A DNA stretch of 64,000 nt, from the NCBI RefSeq assembly GCF_000169375.1, contig NZ_AAXY01000012.1, forward strand, positions 39,083 to 103,082, written 5' to 3'. Position 1 is the stretch's first letter, and each line of letters begins with the position of its first letter. The position numbers were made by a program, and so were the translations under genes. The stretch is from Marinobacter sp. ELB17. Its GTDB lineage: Bacteria; Pseudomonadota; Gammaproteobacteria; Pseudomonadales; Oleiphilaceae. This document shows, piece by piece, positions 10,529 through 19,142 of the stretch. A model generated the notes under the pieces. That model was not told where the DNA came from. It saw only the letters and a program-made list of their open reading frames with translations, and ran no database searches.

Positions 10529-11032
10529 ATGACTGCTGAAACACCCGTTGCACCCTGGTACCGCCAGCCCTGGTTCTGGTTTTTGACCATCGCTCCACTG
10601 GCAGCCATTACGTGGAGTATGACCATGCTGGTCGTTGCCGTTAACATGGAAGACAGCATGGTATCAGACGACTATTCGAAGGAAGGTCGGGGTATCAACC
10701 TTGAATTAGCCCGTGACGACAAGGCCACCGAACTGAAACTGGCAGCCGACATCCAGTTTAATGGCCGCCAACTGTCTCTGGACCTGACCTCCACCGAGGA
10801 TTTTCCGTATTTAGTTTTGAACTTGTTCCACCCTACCCTGGACAAGTACGATCGGGTGCTACAGTTCCGCCGCGAGAGCTTGGGCCACTATACAGCGCAG
10901 ATGAATGAAAACATCGAAGGGCGCTGGTACTACGATTTGCGCGGCCCTACCAACGAATGGCGGCTGAAAGGCGAAGCCTGGCTGCCAGCAGAGAAGGGAC
11001 TCAAGCTGAAAGCGGGCCTGGCCAAAGGGTGA
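10529..11032 (+). CDS. fixH: FixH-family (CcoH) cbb3 assembly protein
   Basis: A 167-residue FixH/CcoH protein with one N-terminal transmembrane helix (WFWFLTIAPLAAITWSMTML), the conserved VSDDYSKEGRGIN segment and a periplasmic beta-domain with FNGRQLSLDLTS and LRGPTNEWRLKGEAWLP. It is known to associate with and stabilise the cbb3 complex. A TTG at 10481 extends the frame but lacks homology; the ATG at 10529 gives MTAETPVAPWYRQPW, the usual FixH start. Its stop overlaps the GTG start of ccoI. Confidence 0.92.
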   Translation: MTAETPVAPWYRQPWFWFLTIAPLAAITWSMTMLVVAVNMEDSMVSDDYSKEGRGINLELARDDKATELKLAADIQFNGRQLSLDLTSTEDFPYLVLNLFHPTLDKYDRVLQFRRESLGHYTAQMNENIEGRWYYDLRGPTNEWRLKGEAWLPAEKGLKLKAGLAKG

Positions 11033-13482
11033 CCCCCTTGAATTGCTTCCACTGCGGCGAGCCGGCAAACGGTGAACCGCTTATCACCCTACTTTTGGAT
11101 GGCGAACAAAGGCGCTTTTGCTGCCAGGGCTGCAAGGCCGTTTGTGAAACCATCCATAGGGAAGGTCTGACCGGGTTCTACGATTTCCGTACAGCACCTG
11201 CTATTACTCCGCGACAACTTACCAACGCCGAACTTGGGCGCCTGCGCGAACTTGACCATCCTTTAGTACAACAATCGTTTGTCAGCCCGGTAAAAGCCGG
11301 CCAGGAAGCCCAGATCCTGATTGGCGGCATTACCTGCGCGGCCTGCATCTGGCTGCTTGAAAACCACCTGCAGAGGCAGGCCGGAGTGTTGTCGTTTACC
11401 GTCAACCACACCACCCAGCGCGCGCGACTGGTGTGGGCCTCAGACCAGGTTCAGCTCAGCGACCTTTTGGTAGCGGTGCACCAGTTAGGCTATACCGCCC
11501 GGCCCTATCACGCAGATGAAGTAGAAAGTGCACTGAAAGTAGAACATCGCTCTATGCTGATCCGCCTGGCCGTGGCAGGCATTGGCTCTTTCCAGAGCAT
11601 GATGCTGGCGTTTCCCATGTATTTTGAGATGGTCAGCGACCTATCGTCGGATTTTGTCAGCTTCTTCCGCTGGTTCAGCCTGCTGGTGGCCACCCCGGTG
11701 GTGTTTTACAGTGCCAAACCGTTTTTCCAGAACGCCAGCCGCGACCTTCGTAGCCGCCACCTGACCATGGACGTGCCGGTCGCTATTGCCATCGGCCTGG
11801 CCTACGGCGCCAGTGCCTGGGTAACGGTAATGGGCGGCGACGAAGTCTATTTTGAATCGGTGTGCATGTTCACCTTTTTCCTGTTGCTGGGCCGTTATAT
11901 TGAAGTACAGGCGCGTTATCGTGCCGGCCTGTCCGGTAACGCTCTGGTGGGCTTTCAGCCCAGGGTGGCCACGATTATTAGCAGTAAAGACAGTGAACCC
12001 AGCATTGTTGCCGCCCACAGCCTGAAAGCCGGCGACGTGGTGCGCATTCGCCCGGGCGAAACGCTACCCGTCGACGGCGAAATACTCCGCGGCCAGTCTA
12101 CCCTCAACGAAGCCGCGTTAACCGGTGAGTATCTTCCAGAAACCCGAATACCCGGGGATACCGTGCACGCCGGCAGCGTTAATGGCGAAAACCCGTTGGA
12201 CATCAAAGTGGTGAGTGCAGGCGCGCAAACCCGCCTGTCGAGTATTCTGCGGGTGCTCGACCGGGTGCAGTCGGAAAAGCCAAAAGTAGCCCGCATGGCC
12301 GACCGGATGGCTGGCAAATTTGTCGGCCGAGTGCTGATTCTGGCGCCTTTAGTGTGGCTGGGTTGGTGGTGGTACGGCGCCGATAACGCGTTTGATATTA
12401 CTCTGTCAGTGCTGGTGGTTACCTGCCCCTGCGCGCTGTCGTTGGCGACTCCCACTGCCATTACAGCGGCCACGGTAAAGCTGCGCAAACTGGGTCTGCT
12501 GCCCACCCGCGGCCATACCCTTGAGTCCATGAACGATGTCGACACCGTGGTGTTTGATAAAACAGGCACCTTGACCCGTGGTGAGCTCAGTCTGGTGAGC
12601 CAACACAGCGCTGGCACTCTCGATGCTGACCAGTGCCTTCGCTTGGCCGCCGGCCTGGAAGCGTTTTCTGAACACCCCATTGCCAGGGTGTTTCACGATT
12701 TGCCAAAAGCTCAAATCAGCAACGTCAAAAATTACTTGGGCGGCGGTTTGTCTGGCCACTGGGGCGAACAAACTTTATACATCGGCCATCCGCAATTTGT
12801 CGCCGAGCACAGCGGTCTGGCCTTGCCAGAGGCACCTGAATGCACAGGTATCGCCATTTGGCTGGCATCAGGCCAGCAATGGCTGGCCCGGTTCCAGCTT
12901 GACGACCAACCCCGTGCCGATGCAGCCAGCGCCATTGCGGCCCTGCACGAGCTCGGCATTCGCACTCTATTGCTCAGCGGTGACCGCTCCGGACACGTGC
13001 AGCAGATTGCCCGGCAGCTGGGTATTGATGAAGCCATTGGCCAGGCCTCGCCGGAAGACAAACTGGCGATGTTACAAAAACTCAATGCCGAGGGCTGCAA
13101 GATCATGATGGTGGGCGACGGCCTGAACGATTTGCCGTCTATGGCCGGTGCCAGCGTGTCTGTGGCCATGGGCTCGGCCGCAGATCTGACCCAGCTTAAA
13201 GCCGACGCCGTACTGCTCAATGGCCAGCTCATGCAACTGGTAGAAGGGCTGGCCACAAGTCGCCAGACCCGCAAGGTTATTCGCCAGAATTTGTGGTGGG
13301 CACTGATTTACAATCTGGCCGCGCTGCCTTTGGCGGCGGCAGGCCTGGTGCCACCCTGGTTGGCGGCCATCGGTATGTCCGCCAGTTCTCTGGTGGTGGT
13401 ATTAAACGCGCTGCGCCTGGGCAAAATGCCAACGCCAGCCCGCGTGTCACGGCCGTTAGTTGGTAGCATGGTGTTACGCTGA
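11029..13482 (+). CDS. ccoI: Copper-translocating P-type ATPase CcoI/FixI
   Basis: A P1B-type ATPase that moves copper out of the cytoplasm for insertion into the cbb3 oxidase. The chosen GTG at 11029 overlaps the fixH stop and gives 817 residues; the frame remains open upstream through fixH, but that part is a shadow. Domains in order: a Cys-rich N-terminus (CFHCGEPA, FCCQGCKAVC), a heavy-metal domain with CAAC at 103-106, membrane helices with the CPC motif in VVTCPCALS, phosphorylation site DKTGTLT, and GDGLNDLPSM. Length is typical of CcoI, which is longer than CopA. Confidence 0.95.
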   Translation: MTPLNCFHCGEPANGEPLITLLLDGEQRRFCCQGCKAVCETIHREGLTGFYDFRTAPAITPRQLTNAELGRLRELDHPLVQQSFVSPVKAGQEAQILIGGITCAACIWLLENHLQRQAGVLSFTVNHTTQRARLVWASDQVQLSDLLVAVHQLGYTARPYHADEVESALKVEHRSMLIRLAVAGIGSFQSMMLAFPMYFEMVSDLSSDFVSFFRWFSLLVATPVVFYSAKPFFQNASRDLRSRHLTMDVPVAIAIGLAYGASAWVTVMGGDEVYFESVCMFTFFLLLGRYIEVQARYRAGLSGNALVGFQPRVATIISSKDSEPSIVAAHSLKAGDVVRIRPGETLPVDGEILRGQSTLNEAALTGEYLPETRIPGDTVHAGSVNGENPLDIKVVSAGAQTRLSSILRVLDRVQSEKPKVARMADRMAGKFVGRVLILAPLVWLGWWWYGADNAFDITLSVLVVTCPCALSLATPTAITAATVKLRKLGLLPTRGHTLESMNDVDTVVFDKTGTLTRGELSLVSQHSAGTLDADQCLRLAAGLEAFSEHPIARVFHDLPKAQISNVKNYLGGGLSGHWGEQTLYIGHPQFVAEHSGLALPEAPECTGIAIWLASGQQWLARFQLDDQPRADAASAIAALHELGIRTLLLSGDRSGHVQQIARQLGIDEAIGQASPEDKLAMLQKLNAEGCKIMMVGDGLNDLPSMAGASVSVAMGSAADLTQLKADAVLLNGQLMQLVEGLATSRQTRKVIRQNLWWALIYNLAALPLAAAGLVPPWLAAIGMSASSLVVVLNALRLGKMPTPARVSRPLVGSMVLR

Positions 13483-13519
13483 TAGCCTGATTTTTAACCC
13501 CAAACCCCGGGAGTGCATT

Positions 13520-13819
13520 GTGGAAATTGTTGTGGTGCTTGTGCCATTGATGTTGATGCTGGTCACTGGTGGCATTGTTCTGTTCAACTGGGCGGTCAAA
13601 AACGGACAGTATGACGACCTCGAAGGACCCGCCCACCGCATTCTATATGACGACGACAAAGACCGGATTCCGGCAGACGCCATCACCGGGCTGGAAAAAA
13701 CACGGCGCAGCGCCAGTGATGCGCAAGATGAGCCGGAAACCGACACCGACACCGACACTGACGCAGGTACATCGAAAGCCGATGAAGCGGCCAGCAATCG
13801 TGGCAATAGCAGCACCTGA
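13520..13819 (+). CDS. ccoS: cbb3 oxidase maturation protein CcoS
   Basis: CcoS is a small membrane protein needed for cofactor insertion into cbb3 oxidase. Translation from the GTG at 13520, after a CCGGGAG ribosome site, gives a single N-terminal helix (VVVLVPLMLMLVTGGIVLFNWAV) and the family motif NGQYDDLEGPAHRILYDDD. The C-terminal 40 residues form a low-complexity acidic Thr/Asp tail (TDTDTDTDAG), longer than in most CcoS proteins. Its stop overlaps the next ATG. Confidence 0.92.
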   Translation: MEIVVVLVPLMLMLVTGGIVLFNWAVKNGQYDDLEGPAHRILYDDDKDRIPADAITGLEKTRRSASDAQDEPETDTDTDTDAGTSKADEAASNRGNSST

Positions 13820-14520
13820 TGGCGGGCGAACTGTACCTTAGCTATTCCAGCGCGTTTCTGATCGGCATCCTCGGCAGCACCCATTGCTTGGCCATGTGTG
13901 GTGGAATAAGTGCGTCGCTATCCATGGCAATGCCAGTGGGCCAGGGTTTTCGCCGGCGCCAGACACTAACGCTGCTGGCGTTCAACGGGGGGCGCATTGG
14001 CAGCTATACGCTAATTGCCACCTTGGTGGCATTACTGAGCACCTCGGCAGCAAGCCAATGGGCGTCCATGGGGCTTGCATTGCGAACTCTGGCAGGGCTG
14101 CTGCTGATTTTTATGGGGCTGTCCATGGGACAGTGGTGGCAGGGCATCCGCTACGTGGAAAAGCTGGGGGCGCCGGTGTGGAAAAAACTGTCGCCGCTAA
14201 CCCGTAAACTGCTGCCGGTGCACAACCCCTTGCAGGCTCTGGCGTTGGGCGCTCTTTGGGGCTGGCTGCCCTGCGGTCTTGTATACAGCACTCTTGGCTG
14301 GGCAGCACTGCAGCCAACCGTGCCGTCAGCGGCACTGACCATGTTCTTCTTTGGCCTTGGCACCTTGCCCTCAATGTTAGCCACCGGCTATGCCGCGCGC
14401 TGGGTGCGCGGGCTGCAAAGCCACCGATTGTTCCGTAAATTCAGCGGCGTGATGCTGATTGTGTTCGGGTTTTGGACCCTGCCGCTGATGGCATTGCTGA
14501 GCACCGGTGGCGGACACTAG
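13819..14520 (+). CDS. Sulfite exporter TauE/SafE-like (UreH-type) membrane protein
   Basis: A 233-residue protein with about six transmembrane helices. It opens with SAFLIGILGSTHCLAMCGGISASL, the UreH/SafE signature with a cysteine pair. Such genes commonly follow ccoS and are thought to help copper supply or cytochrome assembly; direct evidence for this one is lacking. It is translationally coupled to ccoS through a 1-base overlap and closes the cco block. Only 15 bases separate its stop from the broken ttcA fragment. Confidence 0.88.
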   Translation: MAGELYLSYSSAFLIGILGSTHCLAMCGGISASLSMAMPVGQGFRRRQTLTLLAFNGGRIGSYTLIATLVALLSTSAASQWASMGLALRTLAGLLLIFMGLSMGQWWQGIRYVEKLGAPVWKKLSPLTRKLLPVHNPLQALALGALWGWLPCGLVYSTLGWAALQPTVPSAALTMFFFGLGTLPSMLATGYAARWVRGLQSHRLFRKFSGVMLIVFGFWTLPLMALLSTGGGH

Positions 14521-14535
14521 CCAGAACCTGCACCG

Positions 14536-14768
14536 TTACAGATTTTCCTGAACACCGCACAAATTGCAGGGAATAACCGGATAGCCTCGCAGTTCGGCGA
14601 AGCCCCCAAGACCCTTCTCACGGCAATAGGCCAGCGGTTGGATAACCGTATTTCGGCCGTCGTCACGGTGATGGCAAAGGGCAATTTTGGTTACCCCATT
14701 GGCCTCGGCGAAGGCATAAAAAATCCCCCGCTGCAGGCTCATCAGAATGTCCAGCACCGCATAGAAAT
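14536..14768 (-). pseudogene. ttcA: ttcA remnant with internal deletion
   Basis: The frame contains pieces of tRNA 2-thiocytidine synthetase TtcA: a [19 protein letters not shown] segment running into HHRDD, then immediately [16 protein letters not shown] and [14 protein letters not shown]. In intact TtcA about 30 residues (the NMFYGG...PPKLLSDD region) lie between HHRDD and GRN; they are missing. A TAA replaces the expected Gln codon after QENL, and all of the N-terminal ATP-binding half is absent. The residues before QRG ([12 protein letters not shown]) do not resemble TtcA. The fragment lies between the SafE-like gene and the IS66 element. Confidence 0.82.
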
Positions 14769-14780
14769 CCTTCCCTTATA

Positions 14781-16245
14781 GTAACTATTCAGCTCACATC
14801 TGCAACGATCATTAAAATTGAGTCTCATCGGTATCCATAAACGCAGGGTTTTTCCCCTGAAAGAGTAAAGCCAGCGCCTCTGTGGCTGACATCCCTTGCT
14901 TACGGCATGTTGACAGGTAACTGCGAACGCGACAAAAGATCTTCGCCCCCGTCGTGGATCGAGAACAACCGGATATTTTCTGCTGCACTTTCGTCATGCG
15001 CAGGTCGTTCTCCCCCTGATTGTTGGTGAAGGGGACGTACTCGACATCCATAAAACGCAGAACGTCGTGCTCAAAGTTGCGCAACCTTTCCAGCAAGTTT
15101 CGGGCTTTTGATCGTTTTAACCTGCCGCGTTTCCCTGCCTCTCGCAGGCTTACATCGGGTGGTGGACATTCGCTATCTGCCTCTTCGAGACGTTGTCGAT
15201 AGCGCTGTCGCCACCGTTCAGCGTCAGTGGCTGGCAAGCGGCCACCGGCATCCGCTACCGTTGTGTTCATATCGGTCAGCAGTACTTTCATCGCCTTGAC
15301 CCAGTGTTGATCGTCCTGCTCCCATGCCCTCTCCAGCTCCCGAAGAGGGTGCGCATTGCACAGGGAATGGGTGCACGCGTAACGGTAGTACGGCTTTCAA
15401 TGATCGTGACATAGCACTCCGCTGAAGAAGGGCAAGACGCCCATCTCGCCCATGGCCTCAATGCCACGCTTGGTGTGGGGATAGAGCAGCGTCAATGCGC
15501 TGTTGCATGAGCTCAGATTTGGCGAGCTGAGCTTTCGCCCACTGCTCGAAATGATCCAGCTTCTCGTAAGCCTTTTTGTTGAAATTGAAGACAGAGCCGG
15601 CACTGACCGGAATACCCATCTGCTCCTGAAAGTGGTCACGGATTCGGTCATAGGGCAACCGCTGAAACTGCGACATATAGACCGCATTGGCCTTGATGCC
15701 GATGCCATACTGTACAGGCCGACTGACCCTGTCCGGAAAGGCAGCAACACATCGATTTCCCTGGTCGTCTTTAATAACCTGTGCTCGGTATTCAGTCACG
15801 AATCGCGCGATATCAATATCGATGACCTGCCGTGTTTCATAACCGTCCTCTTGATACCACCGTCCTTTTGGCAGAGAGCGTCGATCGACTTTCAGCTCTT
15901 TCACTGCGTCACGCTCTTTCTCAAGAAGGTTCTTGACGGAGGCGATTGCCGAATCAACGTCGATATTGTCTATTTTCAATGTCTGCCCACACCGGGATGG
16001 CTTTGTAAGACAATCATTATCGCACGGGTTTTCAGGGCGACATTTTTGGCTCTGAGCGCTCTTATACGGCGATTAAAAAACCGATGCTGTCCGATGATCG
16101 GCATCGGTAATGACAGCCCGTCAGAAGATCTATGTCGTCGTCTATGGCCTGCGTGGTTGCATCGGTGCGTATGCCGATAAGGTGAAGAGATTCAAGCAAA
16201 AACCCTGTCAAGAACTTTCAAAAGTTTTTTGAGCTGAATAGTTAC
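14781..16245 (-). mobile_element. IS66-family insertion sequence, decayed
   Basis: The boundaries are set by 16-bp perfect terminal inverted repeats, GTAACTATTCAGCTCA at 14781-14796 and its complement ending at 16245. A GTAA tip is usual for the IS66 family. Length is 1465 bp, close to single-gene IS66 relatives. The 8 bases flanking each end (CCCTTATA and AAACACTC) do not match, so no target duplication is present. The left neighbour is the ttcA scar and the right neighbour a decapitated IS3 transposase, which suggests deletion next to the element after insertion. Confidence 0.85.
14812..15979 (-). pseudogene. IS66 transposase (TnpC), broken
   Basis: The N-terminal part (15979 down to about 15480) includes the typical RRSLPKGRWYQEDGYETRQ and GIGIKANAVYMSQFQRLPYDR stretches. 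The C-terminal part (15415 down to 14812) has FTNNQGENDLRMTKVQQKIS with the catalytic glutamate. Between them the frame shifts near 15480, skipping the ADETG-type segment with the first catalytic aspartate, and a TGA replaces the Trp codon after LCHDH near 15410. So three separate lesions are visible: internal deletion, frameshift and nonsense. The element cannot move by its own transposase. Confidence 0.85.
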
Positions 16246-16604
16246 AAACACTCAAGTATCAGCCAGACTACCCACGACGCTTTGATCATTATGATCACGC
16301 CATGCGCTGGTGTAACGATTACGTGGAGTGGTACAACCATGTGCACCACCACCGCAGTCTTGAGGGGTTTACGCCCGCACAGGTGTTCACAGGTCGGTAC
16401 GTAGACATTGCCCGAGTGCGCCAAAATGCTCTGAATGAAGCTTTTGCCGCGCATCCAGAACGGTTCAGTCGAGGACGCCCACTCGTTAAATTGCCGCCAC
16501 GAGAAGTAGCTATCAACCCAATACCGGACGATGCCGAGCCATCCTTTACTGAACAAGGAGTAAACTTCCCGATGTTGCAGAGAGCCATACTGAAAGCAAT
16601 TTAA
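16246..16604 (+). pseudogene. IS3-family transposase C-terminal fragment
   Basis: The reading frame is open from the IS66 end at 16246, starting TLKYQPDYPRRFDHYDHAM, and continues through WCNDYVEWYNHVHHHRSLEG and FTPAQVFTGRYVDIA to a TAA at 16604. This is the C-terminal third of an IS3-type DDE transposase. The catalytic domain upstream is missing because the IS66 element replaces it. It resembles but is clearly distinct from the IS3 copy at 19143-19877. Confidence 0.78.
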
Positions 16605-16639
16605 TTACTAACGAGTTGGTTCAAATAAGGTTGACACGT

Positions 16640-16708
16640 TCTGAGTTCATGGGCGATATTGGCGAACAGAATATCGACGCGGCTGTCATCTTGAACACCA
16701 GTTCATAA
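16640..16708 (+). pseudogene. Possible 3' end of an unknown gene
   Basis: A short frame reading SEFMGDIGEQNIDAAVILN and ending TSS-stop lies between the IS3 fragment and the hairpin at 16722. It looks like natural coding sequence and the hairpin just after the stop would suit a gene end, but no family is recognised and chance is possible. Confidence 0.22.
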
Positions 16709-16721
16709 ATCCGCATGAACA

Positions 16722-16747
16722 ACACAGCCCCCGCACGGGGGCTGTGT
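16722..16747 (+). terminator. Hairpin upstream of the porin gene
   Basis: Perfect 11-bp arms (ACACAGCCCCC and its complement) around a GCAC loop. No T-tract follows, so it may be a weak terminator of an upstream, now lost, gene. Its position argues against starting the porin at the ATG at 16715. Confidence 0.55.
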
Positions 16748-16786
16748 CATAACAATCATAACAACAACGCAACGTCTGGGAACAAT

Positions 16787-17986
16787 ATGAAAAATAGCAA
16801 CGATACAAAAATCTCCTCTGGATTCAGAATAACCACTCACAAGGCTGCACTGGCTACTGCGGTTGCCTTGAGTATGTGCTCTAGCCTTTCATACGCTCAG
16901 GCTGAATCAGCAAGCCGCAATATCCTGTCTGGCTCAGATGCGGTTAAGCTTTCTATCTCTGGACAAATCAACCGTGCTGCTCTGCTGGTCGAGGACGGCG
17001 AAGACACCACGCTGCTGAATGTTGATAACAACGCCAGCTCTTCACGAGTTCGATTCATTGCTGAGTCCACTGCCAGCGGCCCGTGGTCAGCCGGCGCAGC
17101 TCTGGAAACTGAATTTCGGCTGAACAACAGTTACACCATCAGTCAGTTGGAAGAAAACCAGGACGATTCGTCTGCGTTCCGTAATCGCCGGATTGAAGTC
17201 TATTTTGCCAATAAAGATTTGGGTAAGGTTTGGCTCGGCCAAGGCTGGACGGCCAGTGAGGGCGTGTCTGAAAATGACCTGTCCGGCACCGCTATCGCCG
17301 GTTACTCGGAAGTTAACACCACCAGTGGTGGTATTCTTTTCCGGGAAAAAGGCTTTGATGGCGAATTGTCTCCGCGAAGCGGTGGCGGCATTGCCCTCCG
17401 GGATGTGGCTACCAACCTTGATGGCCTGTCACGCAACAGCCGTATCCGTTATGACACGCCGGAATTCAATGGTTTTCAGCTTCGTACATCGGCTGTAAAT
17501 CAGGGTGGCGTTGACGTTGCCCTGTTTTATTCAGGCAATGTTGACCGCTTGAAAATTGCTGCAGGTATAGGCTGGGCAAACAGTAACGAAGCCACCGGTA
17601 ACGACGGCGTAACGGCGCTGGATGATCAGGTGTCAGGTTCTATCTCTGTGCTGGATACCTCTGGGTTCAGCGCTACGGTAGCTCTTGGTCAGGCGAGCAA
17701 GAATGACTCTTCATTGGAAGACGTCACCTTCTATTATACCAAGTTGGGTTACCAGACCAAGTTGATCGACGCAGGCACCACTCACTTCTCAGTTGATTTT
17801 TCCAACACGGATGATCTCCAACTCAAAGATGATACCGCCGAAGTGGTTGGTTTTCAGGCTCTGCAAAAGATTAACTCAATTGGTACCGAAGTTTACGGTG
17901 GCGTGCGTTCCATTTCCCTGGACCGCACCGGCGTTGATTATGAAGATAATCTAGTTGCGCTCTTGGGTGCACGCGTCAAGTTCTAA
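16787..17986 (+). CDS. Outer-membrane porin (Gram-negative porin family)
   Basis: A 399-residue beta-barrel porin. After a long signal peptide ending near LSYAQA come alternating amphipathic strands: LSISGQINRAALLVEDGE, SSRVRFIAESTASG, VYFANKDLGKVWLGQGW, RIRYDTPEFNGFQLRTSAV, and a C-terminal aromatic end ARVKF as required by the BAM machinery. The ATG at 16787 is chosen because an earlier in-frame ATG (16715) would put the strong hairpin inside the coding region. The gene is intact although IS remains lie on both sides. Substrate preference cannot be told. Confidence 0.88.
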   Translation: MKNSNDTKISSGFRITTHKAALATAVALSMCSSLSYAQAESASRNILSGSDAVKLSISGQINRAALLVEDGEDTTLLNVDNNASSSRVRFIAESTASGPWSAGAALETEFRLNNSYTISQLEENQDDSSAFRNRRIEVYFANKDLGKVWLGQGWTASEGVSENDLSGTAIAGYSEVNTTSGGILFREKGFDGELSPRSGGGIALRDVATNLDGLSRNSRIRYDTPEFNGFQLRTSAVNQGGVDVALFYSGNVDRLKIAAGIGWANSNEATGNDGVTALDDQVSGSISVLDTSGFSATVALGQASKNDSSLEDVTFYYTKLGYQTKLIDAGTTHFSVDFSNTDDLQLKDDTAEVVGFQALQKINSIGTEVYGGVRSISLDRTGVDYEDNLVALLGARVKF

Positions 17987-18072
17987 GCGTTCTGAAAATT
18001 AGGACCCTGTAATACCTTCAAGGGGCCAGATGAAAAATATAGTAAAAATTGTGTAGTTGCGTGACTGACTGA

Positions 18073-18113
18073 AAGCGCCGTGGGCATTGTGTTCACGGCG
18101 TTTCTTTATTTTT
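18073..18113 (+). terminator. Terminator after the porin gene
   Basis: An inverted repeat, AAGCGCCGTG paired with CACGGCGTTT, around an 11-base loop, followed by CTTTATTTTT. It lies about 90 bases after the porin stop and has the form of a rho-independent terminator. Confidence 0.7.
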
Positions 18114-18515
18114 ACATACTGTGTAATTGCGTGTGTAAAAATAGTTCGAATGTGAAATCATAATAAAGTTGGTAACTCACCCTCAGCGGCTATTTTCACC
18201 TGCTTTCCGGTCAAAACTGAAGCTACCAGTCTGGCGCTCAAATTAACGCGACAATAATATGAGCAAAGTTGGCGAAGGCTTTTTGATAAGTATCGTCAAT
18301 CGCTGCCACCCCCCCGAGGCCGGTAGACCACCGAGAATTACAAGAATACGCACGAAGATCTGCTTCAAAAATACCCGCACAGACCTAAGCGCGTAGAACT
18401 TTCTCTCTGTTCATAAACCCTCGCTTTCTCAAAGCTCTAAAACAATCGGTCGTTTTCTGGAGGCTAACCTAACCCCTTAAGAAATCCCGTTTTTACGTCG
18501 TTTTATGATCATAAG
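18114..18515. other. Gene-free stretch within the IS graveyard
   Basis: No complete gene is seen. On the minus strand a frame ending at 18238 reads IDDTYQKAFANFAHIIVALI then stop, which vaguely resembles the end of an IS5-group transposase; this is not secure. The rest shows no recognisable coding sequence. Confidence 0.3.
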
Positions 18516-18881
18516 TTATGCACGAGTCAGGGCCCTCAAACAGCCGCAATCCTTTTAACCGTTGCCGGCGATAACCCTAACCGACTGAAAAGTGAAGCAG
18601 CCTTGGCGTCATTGTGTGGCGTAAATCCTTTACCCGCATCATCCGGAAAAACCACAAGACATCGCTTGAATCGTGGTGGCAGCAGGACCGCTAACAATGC
18701 TCTGTGGACCATCGCCATGGTGCGAATGCGGAGCGATCCTCGCACCAAGATCTACGTCGAGCGGAGAACCCATGAAGGTCTGAGTACGAAAGAGATTCAC
18801 AGGTACCTAAAACGATACATCGTCAGAGAATTGTTCCCGTTAATTACGGAAGATCTTGGGGCATTAGCAGGCGTTCCTTGA
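18516..18881 (+). pseudogene. IS110-family transposase C-terminal fragment
   Basis: Reading in one frame gives QGPQTAAILLTVAGDNPNRL, then ALASLCGVNPLPASSGKTTR, then NRGGSRTANNALWTIAMVRM and YLKRYIVRELFPLI before a TGA. This is the conserved C-terminal Transposase_20 domain of IS110 transposases, with the serine-bearing PASSGKT segment. The N-terminal DEDD (RuvC-like) domain is absent. The open frame fades upstream of about 18516 with no start codon. Confidence 0.82.
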
Positions 18882-18887
18882 CATAGG

Positions 18888-19097
18888 AGCGTCAATTCGC
18901 CAATGGAACGGGTGTTCCGAAGCCTCAAAAGCGAGTGGGTACCGGATTTAGGTTATCGCAGTCTGCCGGATGCCACAAAAGATGTTGGGATTTATCTAAT
19001 GGACTACTACAACCGACAGCGGCCTCATACGTTCAATGGCGGGATATCGCCGGTTATGGCTGAAGAAAAACTTAACATACTGTCCGGAATTAGTTGA
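18888..19097 (+). pseudogene. IS3-family transposase C-terminal fragment (second type)
   Basis: The frame SVNSPMERVFRSLKSEWVP followed by IYLMDYYNRQRPHTFNGG is the C-terminal part of an IS3 OrfB, including the glutamate of the ERVF segment that completes the DDE triad. Everything N-terminal of it is missing. It lies only a few bases after the IS110 fragment, so the two relics were joined by deletion or insertion. It differs from both other IS3 relics here. Confidence 0.78.
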
Positions 19098-19142
19098 CCA
19101 CTGCCGGTAACTGTCAAGCTATCTGTCGCCTATGCTCAATTC

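Noticed and set aside
16715..16786. Earlier ATG start for the porin
   Set aside because: The added 24 residues are encoded by the hairpin and low-complexity Asn codons and precede the true signal peptide.
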